Source of the DNA: Helopsaltes ochotensis
Lineage: Eukaryota; Chordata; Aves; Passeriformes; Locustellidae
Length of the DNA: 64,000 nt
Direction of reading: 5' to 3'
Assembly (NCBI GenBank): GCA_013400155.1
Contig: VXBM01000008.1
Location: 2,975,708-3,039,707 of the forward strand
Positions 13,079-25,323 of this stretch are shown piece by piece. Within the stretch, counting starts at the first letter, position 1. Every line of letters starts with the position of its first letter. Both the position numbers and the translations under genes were made by a program. A model generated the notes under the pieces. That model made no database searches. It was not told where the DNA came from and saw only the letters and a list, made by a program, of their open reading frames with translations.

Positions 13079-13354
13079 NNNNNNNNNNNNNNNNNNNNNN
13101 NNNNNNNNNNNNNNNNNNNNNNNNNNNNNNNNNNNNNNNNNNNNNNNNNNNNNNNNNNNNNNNNNNNNNNNNNNNNNNNNNNNNNNNNNNNNNNNNNNNN
13201 NNNNNNNNNNNNNNNNNNNNNNNNNNNNNNNNNNNNNNNNNNNNNNNNNNNNNNNNNNNNNNNNNNNNNNNNNNNNNNNNNNNNNNNNNNNNNNNNNNNN
13301 NNNNNNNNNNNNNNNNNNNNNNNNNNNNNNNNNNNNNNNNNNNNNNNNNNNNNN
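13079..13354. other. Assembly gap (276 N)
   Basis: A run of 276 N separates the TTCC array from unique-looking sequence. The odd length suggests an estimated rather than fixed-size gap. The right flank begins inside a CR1 fragment, so the missing bases probably include the rest of that element plus the true array edge. Confidence 0.99.
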
Positions 13355-13530
13355 CTTCCAGGTCCTTTTCTGTAAAGCTGCTTTTCAGCTGGTTGGTCTC
13401 CAGCCTGTAATGTTGCTGAGTTTTTTTCTTCCCAGGTACAGCATTTTGCACTTGCCTTTGTTGAACTTCATGGGAATCCTGTTTGCTCACTTCAAAGGGA
13501 GATGTTCAACCTTCACTCTGCTTTCAAATG
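13355..13530 (-). mobile_element. CR1 LINE fragment, ORF2 C-terminal part, cut by the gap
   Basis: Read on the minus strand, the sequence ending at 13471 encodes MKFNKGKCKMLYLGRKK. This is close to the conserved stretch downstream of the reverse-transcriptase core in avian CR1 ORF2 (typically MKFNKGKCK followed by a VLHLGRNN-like run). In nucleotide terms the similarity continues to 13355, through the part corresponding to the YRLGTDWLESS/AEKDLG region, although the reading frame is broken by small indels. The upstream part of the match fades near 13530. The element runs right to left, so its missing 3' part should lie in the N gap. It is an old, inactive copy. The assignment to CR1 rests on family knowledge, not on a database search. 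Confidence 0.85.
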
Positions 13531-16500
13531 GTAAAATTGATCATCAAGGAAAAGAACCCTCAAACACTCGCAAATGAAAATGTGTTGTTCCTGACAAAGG
13601 AGGATTAAAAAGTAAACAGGGAAATGCAATCCATCTCTTTAGATATAATAGGATTTACCACATGTACTTTCATTCCTAGTGTTAAACTTTATTGAAATAA
13701 ATCCCATTGTACTTAATAACTGTACAGATTAGAGAGTCTTCTAAAAGTGACTGATCAGTATTAAAAAGAATGATTTGAATACCTTATGTGTCTATGCTGA
13801 ATCTGAAAATTGAATAAATCATGAGCATTCTTTAAAAGGAATTTTCTGTGATCAGCACTCAGTGTCTCTTGTTGAAAAAAAAACCTTTATTTTTTTCAGT
13901 GTAAGAGAAGTGGAAAAAGAGGTTACTGAGTACATTATTATTTTAAGACCTCAGAAAGAAGGCTGAATAAATAAGCCCTGTGGAGAATCAACTAAGAAGA
14001 TTATTTTGCTGTATGAATATCTGGGTTATTATAATTTGCACAGTGTCTTAAGACAAATAACTAGAAGAGCAGTATAAGGCTGCTAGGTTGAATCACAGGA
14101 GATCTCTTATAAAATATGTTTGGAATCAGTGTGAAGGACATGCAAAAAAAAGTAGTTTGAATGTGTATGTTTTGTGTAATAAGAATAGGCAATGCAACCT
14201 GTGTAATCCATTGCTACTGACTAGCACTTCTCTTAGTAGCACTGCTACAACTCCATTGGCTTCAATAACAAATTAGATATAATTTAAGGAATATCAAACC
14301 ATTCAGATTTTTGATTACCTTTTTCAATTTAACGTAACTCTGTTTTCTTGTTCACGTAAAGCCTGGGGTTTTTCTGTGTGCTGATCAAGCCTCACTGAAG
14401 AGGACTGATAGCAGAATCTGTCCCCCAGGTATTTTGTACATTTAGTTGCTATGTTTCATTTGCAACTACTACTTATAGAATTTACCTTGGTGTAATACTG
14501 TTTTACATCAAGAGAAAAGTGAAAATCTTACCACTAAAATCTACAGAGAAAATGTGCAGAGAGAATGCTTTATTAGGAACCATTACAGGTCAAAAATTAA
14601 ACAAAAAGGAGTGAATTGGAATTACATCAGTGTCTTATCCTGCAACATCATCTTTTATTCAGTCACTAGTGGGCACTAAGGAGATTGCAGGCTAAAGAAC
14701 ACATTATGTCTTAAGGTGCTTTTGTCTGACTGCTTGGAAATTGAATACAAAGAGGGTAACAGTGACCTAGGCAGAAAACGTGAACTGGTTTAAATGGATT
14801 TAGCACTGTGAAAGTCAGTAAGAGCTATAAAAACCTGAGAGTAAACATCACAAACATCATCCCCTCTCTCTCCCCCCAAGTGTTTCAACAGTGTGGCTTT
14901 CTGTTCAGCAAACTAAATTTAACACTCTGTGGGATTGTTGTGTCAAGGCAGACACACAGCCACTCATTTTGCATAAGCAAGATTCTTTGTTTTTTTTCTG
15001 TGTCTCTGTTCTTTTCCTTATAATAAGTAATAAAAATCTGTTGGGCTGACATATATTTAAAATGTATTATAACTGCCACCTTCAATTTAAATGTAATATT
15101 TTGGTGAATTTACAGTGTAGTTTTCTCATTCAGAGACACTTAGAGGGCTAAAACAGACCAGTGACTACCTGGTGTACAGTGATATCCAGGCAAGGGCAAT
15201 GCAAAAATTTAATAAAAATGGAGAAGCTAAAATGTTGAAAAAACAAACAGTAGGCTTTATTGATGCACGTGCTGAATACTACATCTCTTGGAAGACCAGG
15301 CATAGAAATCTCAACACATAATTAAAATTATTACCTGTTGGCATAGCAGAGGCTTTAAGGAATAACTCACATGACTGCAATATTGATATACCAGGGTAGA
15401 GCTGGCTCAAGAAGTTTGGGTTGATAAAAAGAGGTAAATGTATTTCTTCATAATCAAGAACATACACACAGAGGAGACAGAGATATAAAAAAACACCAGC
15501 AAAAGTCTGCTAACAATGAAAAGAGAATTGGACAACAGTCTCTTCAAGGGTCAACTGTGATGATAATTTTAAAGAGGTAAAGCAGTGTGTCCTGCTTTTT
15601 CTAAAACTAAATTTTCTCCAAAAAGTAAGGGTTGCACATCTCTTGATGAAGGAGGCTGGATATGCAGGTTGCTTCTGCTCTGCTAGGCAGGAAAGCCTTC
15701 CAGAAAGGGTGAGAACTAAATTTACTTTGAATTGTACAGCTTTGAGATGGTGCAGCACATACTTCTAAGTTGGAAACTTGGAGTATCTCTTTTCCTTCTT
15801 TTCAGACACAGGAACTTCTCATACAGTGCATGTTCTTGCAATGCTATCAGGTGATGTATGTCAGCGAGAGGCTATCCTGGGCACAAGGAGCCCTGGCAAA
15901 CAGCAGCTAAAAAGGCATTCCCAGCTGACCCCTGAGATCAAATGCTCTAGGAGCATCAGCAGCTATCAGTCTGCTGAGCTGTAGTTTTAACCAAATCATT
16001 TGAAAATCTTTTGCAGTATGCTGAAAGCAATTTCTTGACAATGCACTGAACTTGAAAGAAAGTAATTAAAATTAGTTATTCTTGATTATGAGTAATAGAC
16101 AAAAAATGAAACGGAAATTTAAAGATGAAAGGCATGATTTGTTGGAAAGAAAGGAGAAAGGATAAAAAACAAAGAAAATAGACAGACTTTAAAAAGCCAG
16201 GTCATAATCTTTCTGCAGAAGGAAGGTCAAGGAAAAAGATTTCAAGAGAGTTAGCAGCCTCAGAAAAGAAAGAAATGTGTGCAATGTCTGTGCAAAGGAG
16301 GGATAAGAAAAACTTCACTAAACATACTTGCCAGGCCTGAAAAAAATGTTGAATTGACAGTCTGGTACTGGGGATGAGAAGGCCTACGAACACAGCACAA
16401 GGAAGGCAAGAACTGAGACACAAGTAAAGGGGTCTAAACTGTAACAGGAATATATTGTGTAAGTACACTGACAGTAAGGAGCAGACCAAGCAATGATTAA

Positions 16501-16779
16501 CCCCCTCCCCCTTCCCCCCAAAACAGCTAATTGCAGATGATACTAAAAAAGTAGAAGAAGTTTGATATTTTGTTTGATATTTTGATGGCCCTGTACTGGC
16601 CATCGATTGTTCCTTGATCAAATGGTTAATACCAATGGCACCAGTGACACAAAATCCAGAATAACAGACTGGTGAAAGAATAAGTTTGAATATTTGGATA
16701 GTTTACTGAATGGCCTTGAAACTTCTTCAAGAGTTCTTCCAGAACAAACAGAAAAAATGTCAGTGACATTAACTATTAT
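13531..16779. other. Unassigned AT-rich non-coding DNA
   Basis: I see no gene here. The longest open frame, 139 codons on the minus strand at 16202-16621, has no recognisable domain. A short C-rich tract lies at 16501-16519. A pyrimidine tract followed by CAG near 15788-15804 resembles a splice acceptor but has no convincing exon after it. Confidence 0.6.
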
Positions 16780-17560
16780 TCTGTAGATTATTCAGAAATG
16801 ATGTCATTCCAGAAAGGTCAAATGTATTACCTGTCCTTAGACATAGTAGAAAGAAAAGAGGAAATTACAGACCAGTCAGCTCAGCCCTGATATCTATAAT
16901 GGTGGCAGAAGAAATAATCAAAAAGCTTTCAAAATAGCTAAATGACAAATAATAGCCAGAATAGATTTGGGGAAAAAAAAAAGTCATATCAACTAAATTT
17001 CTTTTTATGAATAATAGCAGGCTTTTCAGATAGTGAAAAAGCCCAACTGACTTTAGTAAGCTGGTTTGTTCTCTGTCATATATGTTTTGTTCTCCTAAAA
17101 AACCCTAGGCAAAACTACCTTAATGAAATTACTCTGACATGAAAAAAGGGACTAAGGAGCTCTTCTCACAAAATGCATCCAAAAGTTCCTGGTCAAAGTG
17201 AGAAAATATTTCAAATTATGTTCTAAATACATTTTTCAGTGTCAGTTATTCCTTGCATCAAAGATGTTATGAAAGAGCTTATTTATTTCATCTGGGGATG
17301 GTAAAATGGAAGCAGTTAGAAGAATTAGGGTGGACAGTATTTAAAATTCAGAATAACTGGCAAAAGTATACATTTTCTGAAAAATCCCAAATGTATGACT
17401 TGATGTGATAGATGTAGTAAGGCTAGGACAGGACTAAAAGAGCACAAAATGTGGCCTGTGAGGGAAGAGCAGAGAGGGAAGAGAAGAGATGGCAACATGA
17501 TAGCATTCCCCAGATGTGCAAAGGAAAAAGGAATGAATGGTCTCCATGCATGTGAGTATG
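16780..17560 (+). mobile_element. Decayed CR1/L3-type LINE fragment with reverse-transcriptase remnants
   Basis: At 16860-16880 the plus strand encodes GNYRPVS, the hallmark just inside the CR1/L3 reverse transcriptase. Before it lies PVLRHSRKKR, matching the usual P-[IV]-[FL]-K-K-G-like run. After it lies MVAEEIIKK, matching the usual M-E-Q-I-I-like helix. Further on (about 16955-17010) the translation NSQNRFGEKKKSYQLNFF resembles the family's Q-H-G-F-x-K-G-K-S-C-x-T-N-L segment. The part around 17048-17070 resembles the D-F-S-K-A-F-D catalytic region but has lost it. Weaker nucleotide similarity to the 3' part of CR1 ORF2 (an ACATGATAGCA-like run near 17490-17520) suggests an internal deletion. 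Many stops and frameshifts show it is dead. The core 16830-17090 is well supported and the outer limits are rough. Confidence 0.62.
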
Positions 17561-20500
17561 AAGAAGAAATGTGATGGTTTTTAAATAGTAGGAAGGGTGT
17601 TTCAGGGTAAAATACCTCTAATTAGCCTTCTTAATCAGTGGTCCTCTGTACTAAGAGGATATTGGATGCTGCAAGCTTTCTCTGCAAACACGAGTTAGAA
17701 ACACAAGTGTGGTTACCTTGTCTTGACATGCACTAGACCATCCCTGGGGGTATCTTTCACATCTATTTTGCATTAGGAACAATTTTTAACTACTACCAAA
17801 TTGTAATTTCATTCTATTGGAGGACTAATAAAATTTTTCTATAAGGCAGGTAAGCATTCAATTTGTTTTACATAGTGTGAAACATTTTTTCTGCATCTTC
17901 TCTTCCACAGCTTTTACTATCACAATATTACCTGTAGAAAATAACAAGAGAAAAATAACACCTGAGAGGCATTTAAAATATATGTAAAAAAATTTAAATT
18001 ATTTCTGTATTGATATTAGTCACTTGACCTAGGAAAACAAGCGCTGCAGGTTGTATTGAAAGTGGAGGAAACCTTTTGGTGGTGTAAAGTTCCTGTAGCA
18101 CCCTGTGAGCACTAAACCTCTCCATTGGGGCAGCATGTTTAGTCTTCTAAAGCTAGTCGATGGAGAAATGCACAGATTGACGTGGAACAGGCAGCTGCTG
18201 TGCTCAGCTGGTGAGAGGACGGAGCAAGCAGATGTGGGTGGAGGGTGAGACACGAGGGACTGTGCTTTGCCTCCTAGGGCACGAGCCCAGTGCCAGAGAT
18301 CTCTCTCCTTTAATTTTGACTATACCACTGGTTGGGGCTCATGGGTATGGCAGGGAACACGCTGCCCTTCCTGCAGCCACTGTGCTGTGGGGTTGAGAGA
18401 ACCACAGAAGCTGTGTTTAAGGATGAACTCAGGGGAGAGATAGCTGGGGGCCTGCAGGACTGCTGAGCAGGTTAGAGAACAAGGTGCTGGTGAGAATCAT
18501 GTCGGGAGAAGTTTAGAGTACAGAGGATAGGCTGGATGACCCAAGCTTGTCTTTTCTGATGTAAAATACCAAGTAGCAACAAAAATAACCAGCCAGAAAA
18601 ACTTTGTTATTACTGTTTGCGGTCAGAATCCTCCTTCGAGGTCTGTTGCAGGCAGTTTTGACTGACAGTCTGTTTCTCATGAATATACTGAACTCTCAGG
18701 AGCATTCACTTGTTCCAGGTATATCAGGTAGCAGAACTTTTTGAAAATCATGTTGTAGTAGGAAAAAGAAAATCAAAGTATGACATCTCTGGTTTGCTTT
18801 AGGTCAATAAATTAAACTTTTTTTCAGAGCTAAATTTTCTTATTGTAAAGTATAAAAAGACCCTTTCAGAGGATTATTAAAAAAGTGTATGAACACTGAT
18901 TTTATTTACCATGGAACTAATTTACATATTATCTATAATTTTAAGAATCATAGCACTGTGGATAATTGATATGTTTGCCATGTTTTGGTGGCTGCATTCG
19001 AAAACAATGAACATTGTAATCTCTGGAGTCAAACCACTCTTCTTTCCACTAATACCATAATACAGTAACTTCTGTTAAGTAAATGTGTGTACAAAAATCT
19101 TAAATTTTTTGTTTTTCTTTACAGATTTTTGTTGTTTAAAGTGAACAAATAGTTTCAGAAAGAAATATGCTCCTCTCTGGAGCATAGGATAAAGGAGTTA
19201 CACGAGACTGAGAGAACATGAGATAGAATGCAGGCATGGCAGCTGTGTGTCAGCAGTCATGAATGAACAGCTTAGTTACTCTGTTCCTTTGGATCGTTTG
19301 ATTCTTGTTATTTGGATGTACTTTACTATGTTTAGCTGCCATTGAAAATAGTAAGGTTCTGTAATGAGCTTTTATGATAAACATCCTTTAAACATCTTTT
19401 CTTGAATGTCTACATTCAGAACACCTGAACATCTGCTGCAGATGATGAAATAAAATTAACTCAAATTCCATTTTATTTCTTGCTTTCCAGGCTGTCCTGT
19501 CCATCTCAAGAGCTTTGCCAGAACCAAAGATCAGAAAAATTCAGAGCAGCTGAATATATTTCAGACCTCTGTCATTTGTCACACTGCTCATATTCTGTGC
19601 CTTTATTTGGTTTCAAAAACCTGCAATTGCACAGGGTTTTTTTTTTTTTTTCTTATGGTACAAACTTAAAAATATGGATAAAATAGTGTTTTAAACATTC
19701 TGCATGAAGACAAACATTTTCTTTGGTGACATTGTCTGATCTAGTCAGCTGCATTAAGGTGTTGGAGGGCTAAATGTCGTAAGTGGCCAGCAGGCAGAAG
19801 AGAAAATTAAAACTCTGCTTGAGGTCTCTTGCTATCGTGTCAAGGATGAAATGAAGTGCCTATTAACCTGAAGAGTGTCAGAAGGCTGGGACTTGCAGGC
19901 TCTGGGGCTGTAGGGTAGGCGCATCTCCCTGAGCAGCAGAAGGAAAGCCAGCAGAGCTGTTCTGGCTGTGTAAGCCTTCATCTTTCTGGCGTTACCTTCC
20001 ACATGGGCACTCGGGAAAGGCAGCTGAAGACGAGCCAGCTGCAGGCAGCAGGGTCGGCTGGTCACCAAGCACAGACTTGTTTCTGTCAACCCTGACTGCA
20101 GAGTCGTGGTTGATGTTGTGTTAGTTAACATATCCCCTCAAGCCTTGTTCTCCTACAGCTCATTAGGCACTCTCCAGCTTTTAGTATTGACTGAGATTTG
20201 TGCATCCACGGTTTGTAACGTGCTGGTTTTTTTTCTAGGTCATCTCTGTAAAAGGACTTCATGTCATTTTACTGGCTTGTGCAGATATCTTAAAATTACC
20301 CTAGTACACACACAGATTATACATATGTCACACCCTCACTTTTTTTTTTAAAGACTGCATTTAATTAAAAAAAGGTACCATTTTTTCCATAAAATGGTCA
20401 GGATAGAAATTTTTCCACTAGTGGAACAGGGAAGAAAAAAATAGGTGCTGAATTCTTTGACAGATTGTTTCAAGATAACAGCCTAATCTCAAGTCAATAT

Positions 20501-23500
20501 AAGGTGAAATAATTACAAGTATCCAGCCTGGAAGGAATTAAATCCCTGCAGAGCTCATTTGCATCTGGACATTATGGCTTCAGAAAACATTTTTGATAGC
20601 AAATGCCCCTCTTTTTGCTTTTGTTCAAGAAAAGTTTATGTATCCTGTTTTAATCCTCCAGTACCTTTAAAATAATGGAAGTCAATAAGTCCTCGCTGTA
20701 TTGCTTTCTAGTTGGAATGATAGAGACCAATTTCTTTGCTCATTTGGAAAAATTAGACGAACATTTGGGCACACTTCATTTCTGAAAGAAAAGCAGAATA
20801 TTTCTAAATCAAACACAATTTTAGAACACGTTTGGAGTTTAGTTAGTTTGTGTAGCAGGTAGACCATTTTGCAAAGAAAAGGAAAAAGGAGAAAGGTGAT
20901 ATTTACATCTTTGAAACAGAGAAAATTATCAGGTGACAGATCATTTCCAGTAAAATTATGATTTTAGTTCTTATGCTCATTTTTTGCAGGTATTTTGTGT
21001 GTTTTCCCAATAATACAGAGCTGAGGATAAGAGAGAGTGTGTGAAAAATGTTCATCCATTGGCAACTACCTAATCCTTTATAGATTGTCTGGATGAGTCC
21101 ATCCTGCTGTGAAGTGTTTGCTTAGTTTCCCTGACATAACTGCCCTGAGACTGTCTGATGTGCTGGCTGAAGAATATAACGTGCCTGGATGTGCAAGAAC
21201 AAGTCTGGCAGGATATTTAGGGTAATACTTTGGGTTTGCTCGTGGATATCAGAATCCAGGCCCATTCATATGTCAGTTTTACGTCTGTCATCAAACAGCC
21301 TTTGCCAGCAACAGGCAGACCTTACAGACACTATCTGGGGTAGGAACCTCCCTATGAAAGGGAGACATTGGACTGCACTTGCTCATTGAGAGCTGCAGGG
21401 CTGAAGTTTGGTCTCTGTGGTTGAACAGGATGGAATTCATCAGGATGCCTTGGGACAGACGGGGGGGGGGGGTTTGTGCCTGCCAACCTACCTTTGCAGA
21501 CAGGACGTGCAGGACTCTCTTCTGAGCATGGATCAATTCTTCTCCAGGAAAATCAGCGCCAATCAGTGTCAGGTGAAATAGGAGCGGGCTGTAGCCCATC
21601 ATTGCCGTGCTGTATTGATCTGTCTCTTTTCCCCCTAAGGATAGGCAAGAAGAGCCATAAAGAGGTCAGGTGACGCTGGCAAAATGTGACCACCACAGTG
21701 AGAGAGCGGAACCTGCCTGTAGCTCCAAGGCATATTTATACTTAATATTAATAAACAATGATCCATCAGTAGATGTAGCTACAGCTAATAACTGCTCTGG
21801 TGTTTGGGTTAGTGACTTCAAGCTGATGCATCTCTGACCATGCTAGGCAACTTTCATTTAGAGCACATTTTAGCTAGATTTGGATATTAGTTGTCACAAA
21901 GATGTGAGGAAATAGAAATAAAGATTGTGGAGATTAACTTTAAGTTTATCACAGACCTAGGCTCCTGAAGAGGTTTTTGGCACCTGTTAAGTCACTTGAT
22001 CTCCGAGAACTGCAGGTGCCCCCAGAGTGCTCTGGTTATGTGCACACATCAGGGCCCATGGGATGCCTTGGCCATGCCAGGAGTTCTGAAGTCCCTTGCT
22101 TCTAAACATCAAACCTTGCCTGCTCTCATCCACTGTCCCAAATTAGTGGCAATAATCTCTCAGCTCCTCTTTTTCAGGGAATAAATAGAGGAGAAGAAGA
22201 GGGTTTAAAGGTGTGGCACTGTGAAATATGAATGACTACCTTTCCCCACTGCTCATATGGCAGCTCTCTCTTCCTCTGCAAGGCAAAAAAAAAAAAATGC
22301 TGTGAAATTCGCCCCTATCAGCTTGCCACTTCAGTGTCTGAATGGAGCATCAGAATATCTGAATAAGTATCAGGCCCCATGGATATGTCATTAGTTGACT
22401 TGGGTGTTGAGTCTTAATTTTATGTGGGTAGATCGATTTGAATCTGTTGTATCCTGAGAATAACAGACACCACACCCTTCATTCTGGGAATTTGTCCCAA
22501 TTATTACTGTCTAGGATTTTCCTCCTCTCATTCACAGGGACCACAATCAAAGAATAGGCCCTCAAAGGACTCTTGAGTCCTCTCTGGCTCTTTCTCAGAC
22601 ATGTGCATGCAAAATACAGTGAACACCTAAACTGTCATAGCTGGACTTTCTCTGTGGATTGAAATGTGCACAGCAGAATAGATGTGTCCCCAAAGCCCCT
22701 CCTCATGGAGTGTCATACCATTGTCAATTTGCTTATGTGGGAGAAATTCCCTTGAAAATCCTGAAACAAAAACTTCTTTTTTGCTCTAGTGTGGCATCTC
22801 TGGTGACTGGGAGCCTTAGCTGTCCTGGAACTGATGGAGTTGGGTGTGTGATCTCTTGAAGAAGGAGTAAATAGACAAACAAGGGATCAGGAGTTGGTTC
22901 TGTGTGGTTCTGTGTGACAGAACCAGCTACAAGGATAACTTCCTCTCATACATTAAAGTCCACTCCTTGTGTTAATAGTTTTTCCAAAGGTCTGTGGACT
23001 TTAGGGAAGTGTGAATTCTAGGAATGCTTAAGCAGAAATGGGGCCTGGCACACCATGAGAGAACCAGGCTGTCAAGCATGCTTGCATTGAAACTTGAGGA
23101 CAAGCTGAGGTCCCTCCCTGTCTCTAAGCACAGCAGGGAGATTTCTGATTTCACATATACCTGCCACATTCACTCAGCTGGGATGTGATTCATGAGAAAG
23201 GACTGGAAATGGGCTGATGAAGCTGGTAATAGTCTATGGGGATGCAAGACACTGGGGAAGTTATGGATTCAGCTATTGAAGGGTTGAGCTGACCCTGCTC
23301 CAAGAGGAGAAATTAGCAAGCAGATTAAGAAACCTTTTCACAGTGAAGCTATTGGCCTGTGCCCATCTGCCTCACTAGCTCAAGCTGTCTATGAGCTTCA
23401 ACTCTTTTTCACATGGCATAAATAAGGGTATAAGTTTCATGGATACACTGGCCTTGGCTTTTGATCTCCAGTAGTGCAGTAAAAGTCCCATGTGGGATTA

Positions 23501-23940
23501 TTAGTAGAATATACATCAATAGAACTAAAAGCATCATGGGTGGGGTAGACATTGATTTTGCTCAGTACATAGCTGCAGTGAACTTTGACTTCTGACACTC
23601 CCACCTGGGCATGAGAAAATACCATAAGGTGACATTGTTCTGTGCTAGGAGATGGCACTTTGTGGACTTACTCAGTACCAGTGCAACAGTTCCAACTGTT
23701 CCTAGGATGAAGGGGCTGAACTGAGTCCAGAATTTCTGATAGAGCAGCATTCATGAAAGCCCTGTACTGTGACTGGAGACTTCAATATTGAGAAGGTTCT
23801 TGATTCTTGATAGGGCAGATAACATAATAAAAAAATCCAGTATCAGCTGCAGTGCCTGGGTATAGGAAAATTCAGAATGTTTAACAAGATGTTCCAGGTT
23901 GTGCTATATGAAGCATTTACATGGTTTTCCCTTGGCATAC
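17561..23940. other. Unassigned AT-rich non-coding DNA with small GC-rich patches
   Basis: No gene is supported. Open frames are all at most about 100 codons and lack recognisable domains. Slightly GC-richer patches occur around 18180-18520 and 19880-20110. A run of twelve G lies at 21461-21472. A good splice-acceptor-like sequence ends at 19490 (a pyrimidine-rich tract and CAG), but the frames after it close quickly or run into a poly-T tract. Two overlapping minus-strand frames at 23437-23750 look superficially coding but match nothing I know. Confidence 0.55.
21461..21472. repeat. Poly-G tract (G12)
   Basis: Twelve consecutive G on the plus strand, isolated in ordinary-composition sequence. 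Such runs are prone to length error in sequencing. Confidence 0.95.
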
Positions 23941-24240
23941 TGTATTGGTTTGGCATAAATGGTAAAAAGAAAAATAATTGGTGATGTACTTTAAAATTGA
24001 CAGCCAGATCGACCAATGGGATGCAGGTATACACCTCTGGGAAAACTGACCTTAAATACGGGGAAATCTGTGGGTGCGGCCTCTTCTCGCCGTGGTCGGG
24101 CAGGGGGTGGCAGCGCGGGCTGGGCCCCCATTGCCCCGGCTGGCCGGGCTGGGCCTGGCCAGGCTCGACTGGGCCCAGCCGCTATTGGAGCCCTGGCGGG
24201 GCTGAGCCGAGCTCCCCCCACCACCACCGAGCCCGGCAGC
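23941..24240 (+). mobile_element. LTR-like sequence, 5' part, with GC-rich downstream region, cut by gap
   Basis: The stretch starts TGTATTGG, the kind of TG start expected of an LTR. It then carries a CCAAT box (GACCAATGGG near 24010) and an AT-rich TTAAATA near 24052 in TATA-like position. An abrupt switch follows to very GC- and CpG-rich sequence (about 24070-24240, with several GGGCTGGGC/CTGGCC-like runs) up to the N gap. This AT-rich U3 followed by GC-rich R/U5 layout resembles avian, particularly songbird, ERV LTRs. No coding function is implied: open frames here run into Ns and are artefacts. A CpG-island promoter of a host gene is the main alternative. No target-site duplication could be matched with the proposed 3' end. 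Confidence 0.5.
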
Positions 24241-25191
24241 NNNNNNNNNNNNNNNNNNNNNNNNNNNNNNNNNNNNNNNNNNNNNNNNNNNNNNNNNNNN
24301 NNNNNNNNNNNNNNNNNNNNNNNNNNNNNNNNNNNNNNNNNNNNNNNNNNNNNNNNNNNNNNNNNNNNNNNNNNNNNNNNNNNNNNNNNNNNNNNNNNNN
24401 NNNNNNNNNNNNNNNNNNNNNNNNNNNNNNNNNNNNNNNNNNNNNNNNNNNNNNNNNNNNNNNNNNNNNNNNNNNNNNNNNNNNNNNNNNNNNNNNNNNN
24501 NNNNNNNNNNNNNNNNNNNNNNNNNNNNNNNNNNNNNNNNNNNNNNNNNNNNNNNNNNNNNNNNNNNNNNNNNNNNNNNNNNNNNNNNNNNNNNNNNNNN
24601 NNNNNNNNNNNNNNNNNNNNNNNNNNNNNNNNNNNNNNNNNNNNNNNNNNNNNNNNNNNNNNNNNNNNNNNNNNNNNNNNNNNNNNNNNNNNNNNNNNNN
24701 NNNNNNNNNNNNNNNNNNNNNNNNNNNNNNNNNNNNNNNNNNNNNNNNNNNNNNNNNNNNNNNNNNNNNNNNNNNNNNNNNNNNNNNNNNNNNNNNNNNN
24801 NNNNNNNNNNNNNNNNNNNNNNNNNNNNNNNNNNNNNNNNNNNNNNNNNNNNNNNNNNNNNNNNNNNNNNNNNNNNNNNNNNNNNNNNNNNNNNNNNNNN
24901 NNNNNNNNNNNNNNNNNNNNNNNNNNNNNNNNNNNNNNNNNNNNNNNNNNNNNNNNNNNNNNNNNNNNNNNNNNNNNNNNNNNNNNNNNNNNNNNNNNNN
25001 NNNNNNNNNNNNNNNNNNNNNNNNNNNNNNNNNNNNNNNNNNNNNNNNNNNNNNNNNNNNNNNNNNNNNNNNNNNNNNNNNNNNNNNNNNNNNNNNNNNN
25101 NNNNNNNNNNNNNNNNNNNNNNNNNNNNNNNNNNNNNNNNNNNNNNNNNNNNNNNNNNNNNNNNNNNNNNNNNNNNNNNNNNNNNNNNNNN
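24241..25191. other. Assembly gap (951 N)
   Basis: A run of 951 N that begins inside strongly GC-rich sequence. GC-rich DNA commonly drops out of short-read assemblies, so the missing bases are probably also GC-rich. Translated frames spanning it are meaningless. Confidence 0.99.
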
Positions 25192-25323
25192 CTGTTTTTT
25201 TTTTTAATCTTTTAAGTTGAGCCTGTTTTGCCTTTATTCTAATCCTGTTCCACACTAAAGAAATATTTGGACCACTACACAAAAATTTAGCAGGCAAAAT
25301 TCGGTGAACGTGAAACCACTACA
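25192..25323 (+). mobile_element. LTR-like 3' end following the gap
   Basis: This begins with a poly-T run and continues with TTTGCCTTTATTC and TTCCACACTAAAGAAATAT, ending at GGTGAACGTGAAACCACTACA. The CA end and the composition resemble the U5 end of avian ERV LTRs, and it may be the other end of the element starting at 23941. The five bases before 23941 (CATAC) do not match those after 25323 (TCTTT), so the pairing of the two ends is an inference. It could instead be ordinary flanking DNA. Confidence 0.35.

Noticed and set aside
16202..16621. Minus-strand frame of 139 codons
   Set aside because: Longest gap-free frame in the window, but it is cysteine/serine/leucine-rich, has no motif I recognise, and is within chance expectation for 51 kb of sequence.
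23437..23750. Two staggered minus-strand frames that looked like a frameshifted processed pseudogene
   Set aside because: I could not match either half to a known protein, and there is no poly-A tail or clear boundary, so the claim cannot be supported.
23997..25297. Long open frames of 371-407 codons across the second gap
   Set aside because: Most of their length is N; only the short ends are real sequence and show GC-rich low-complexity translation.
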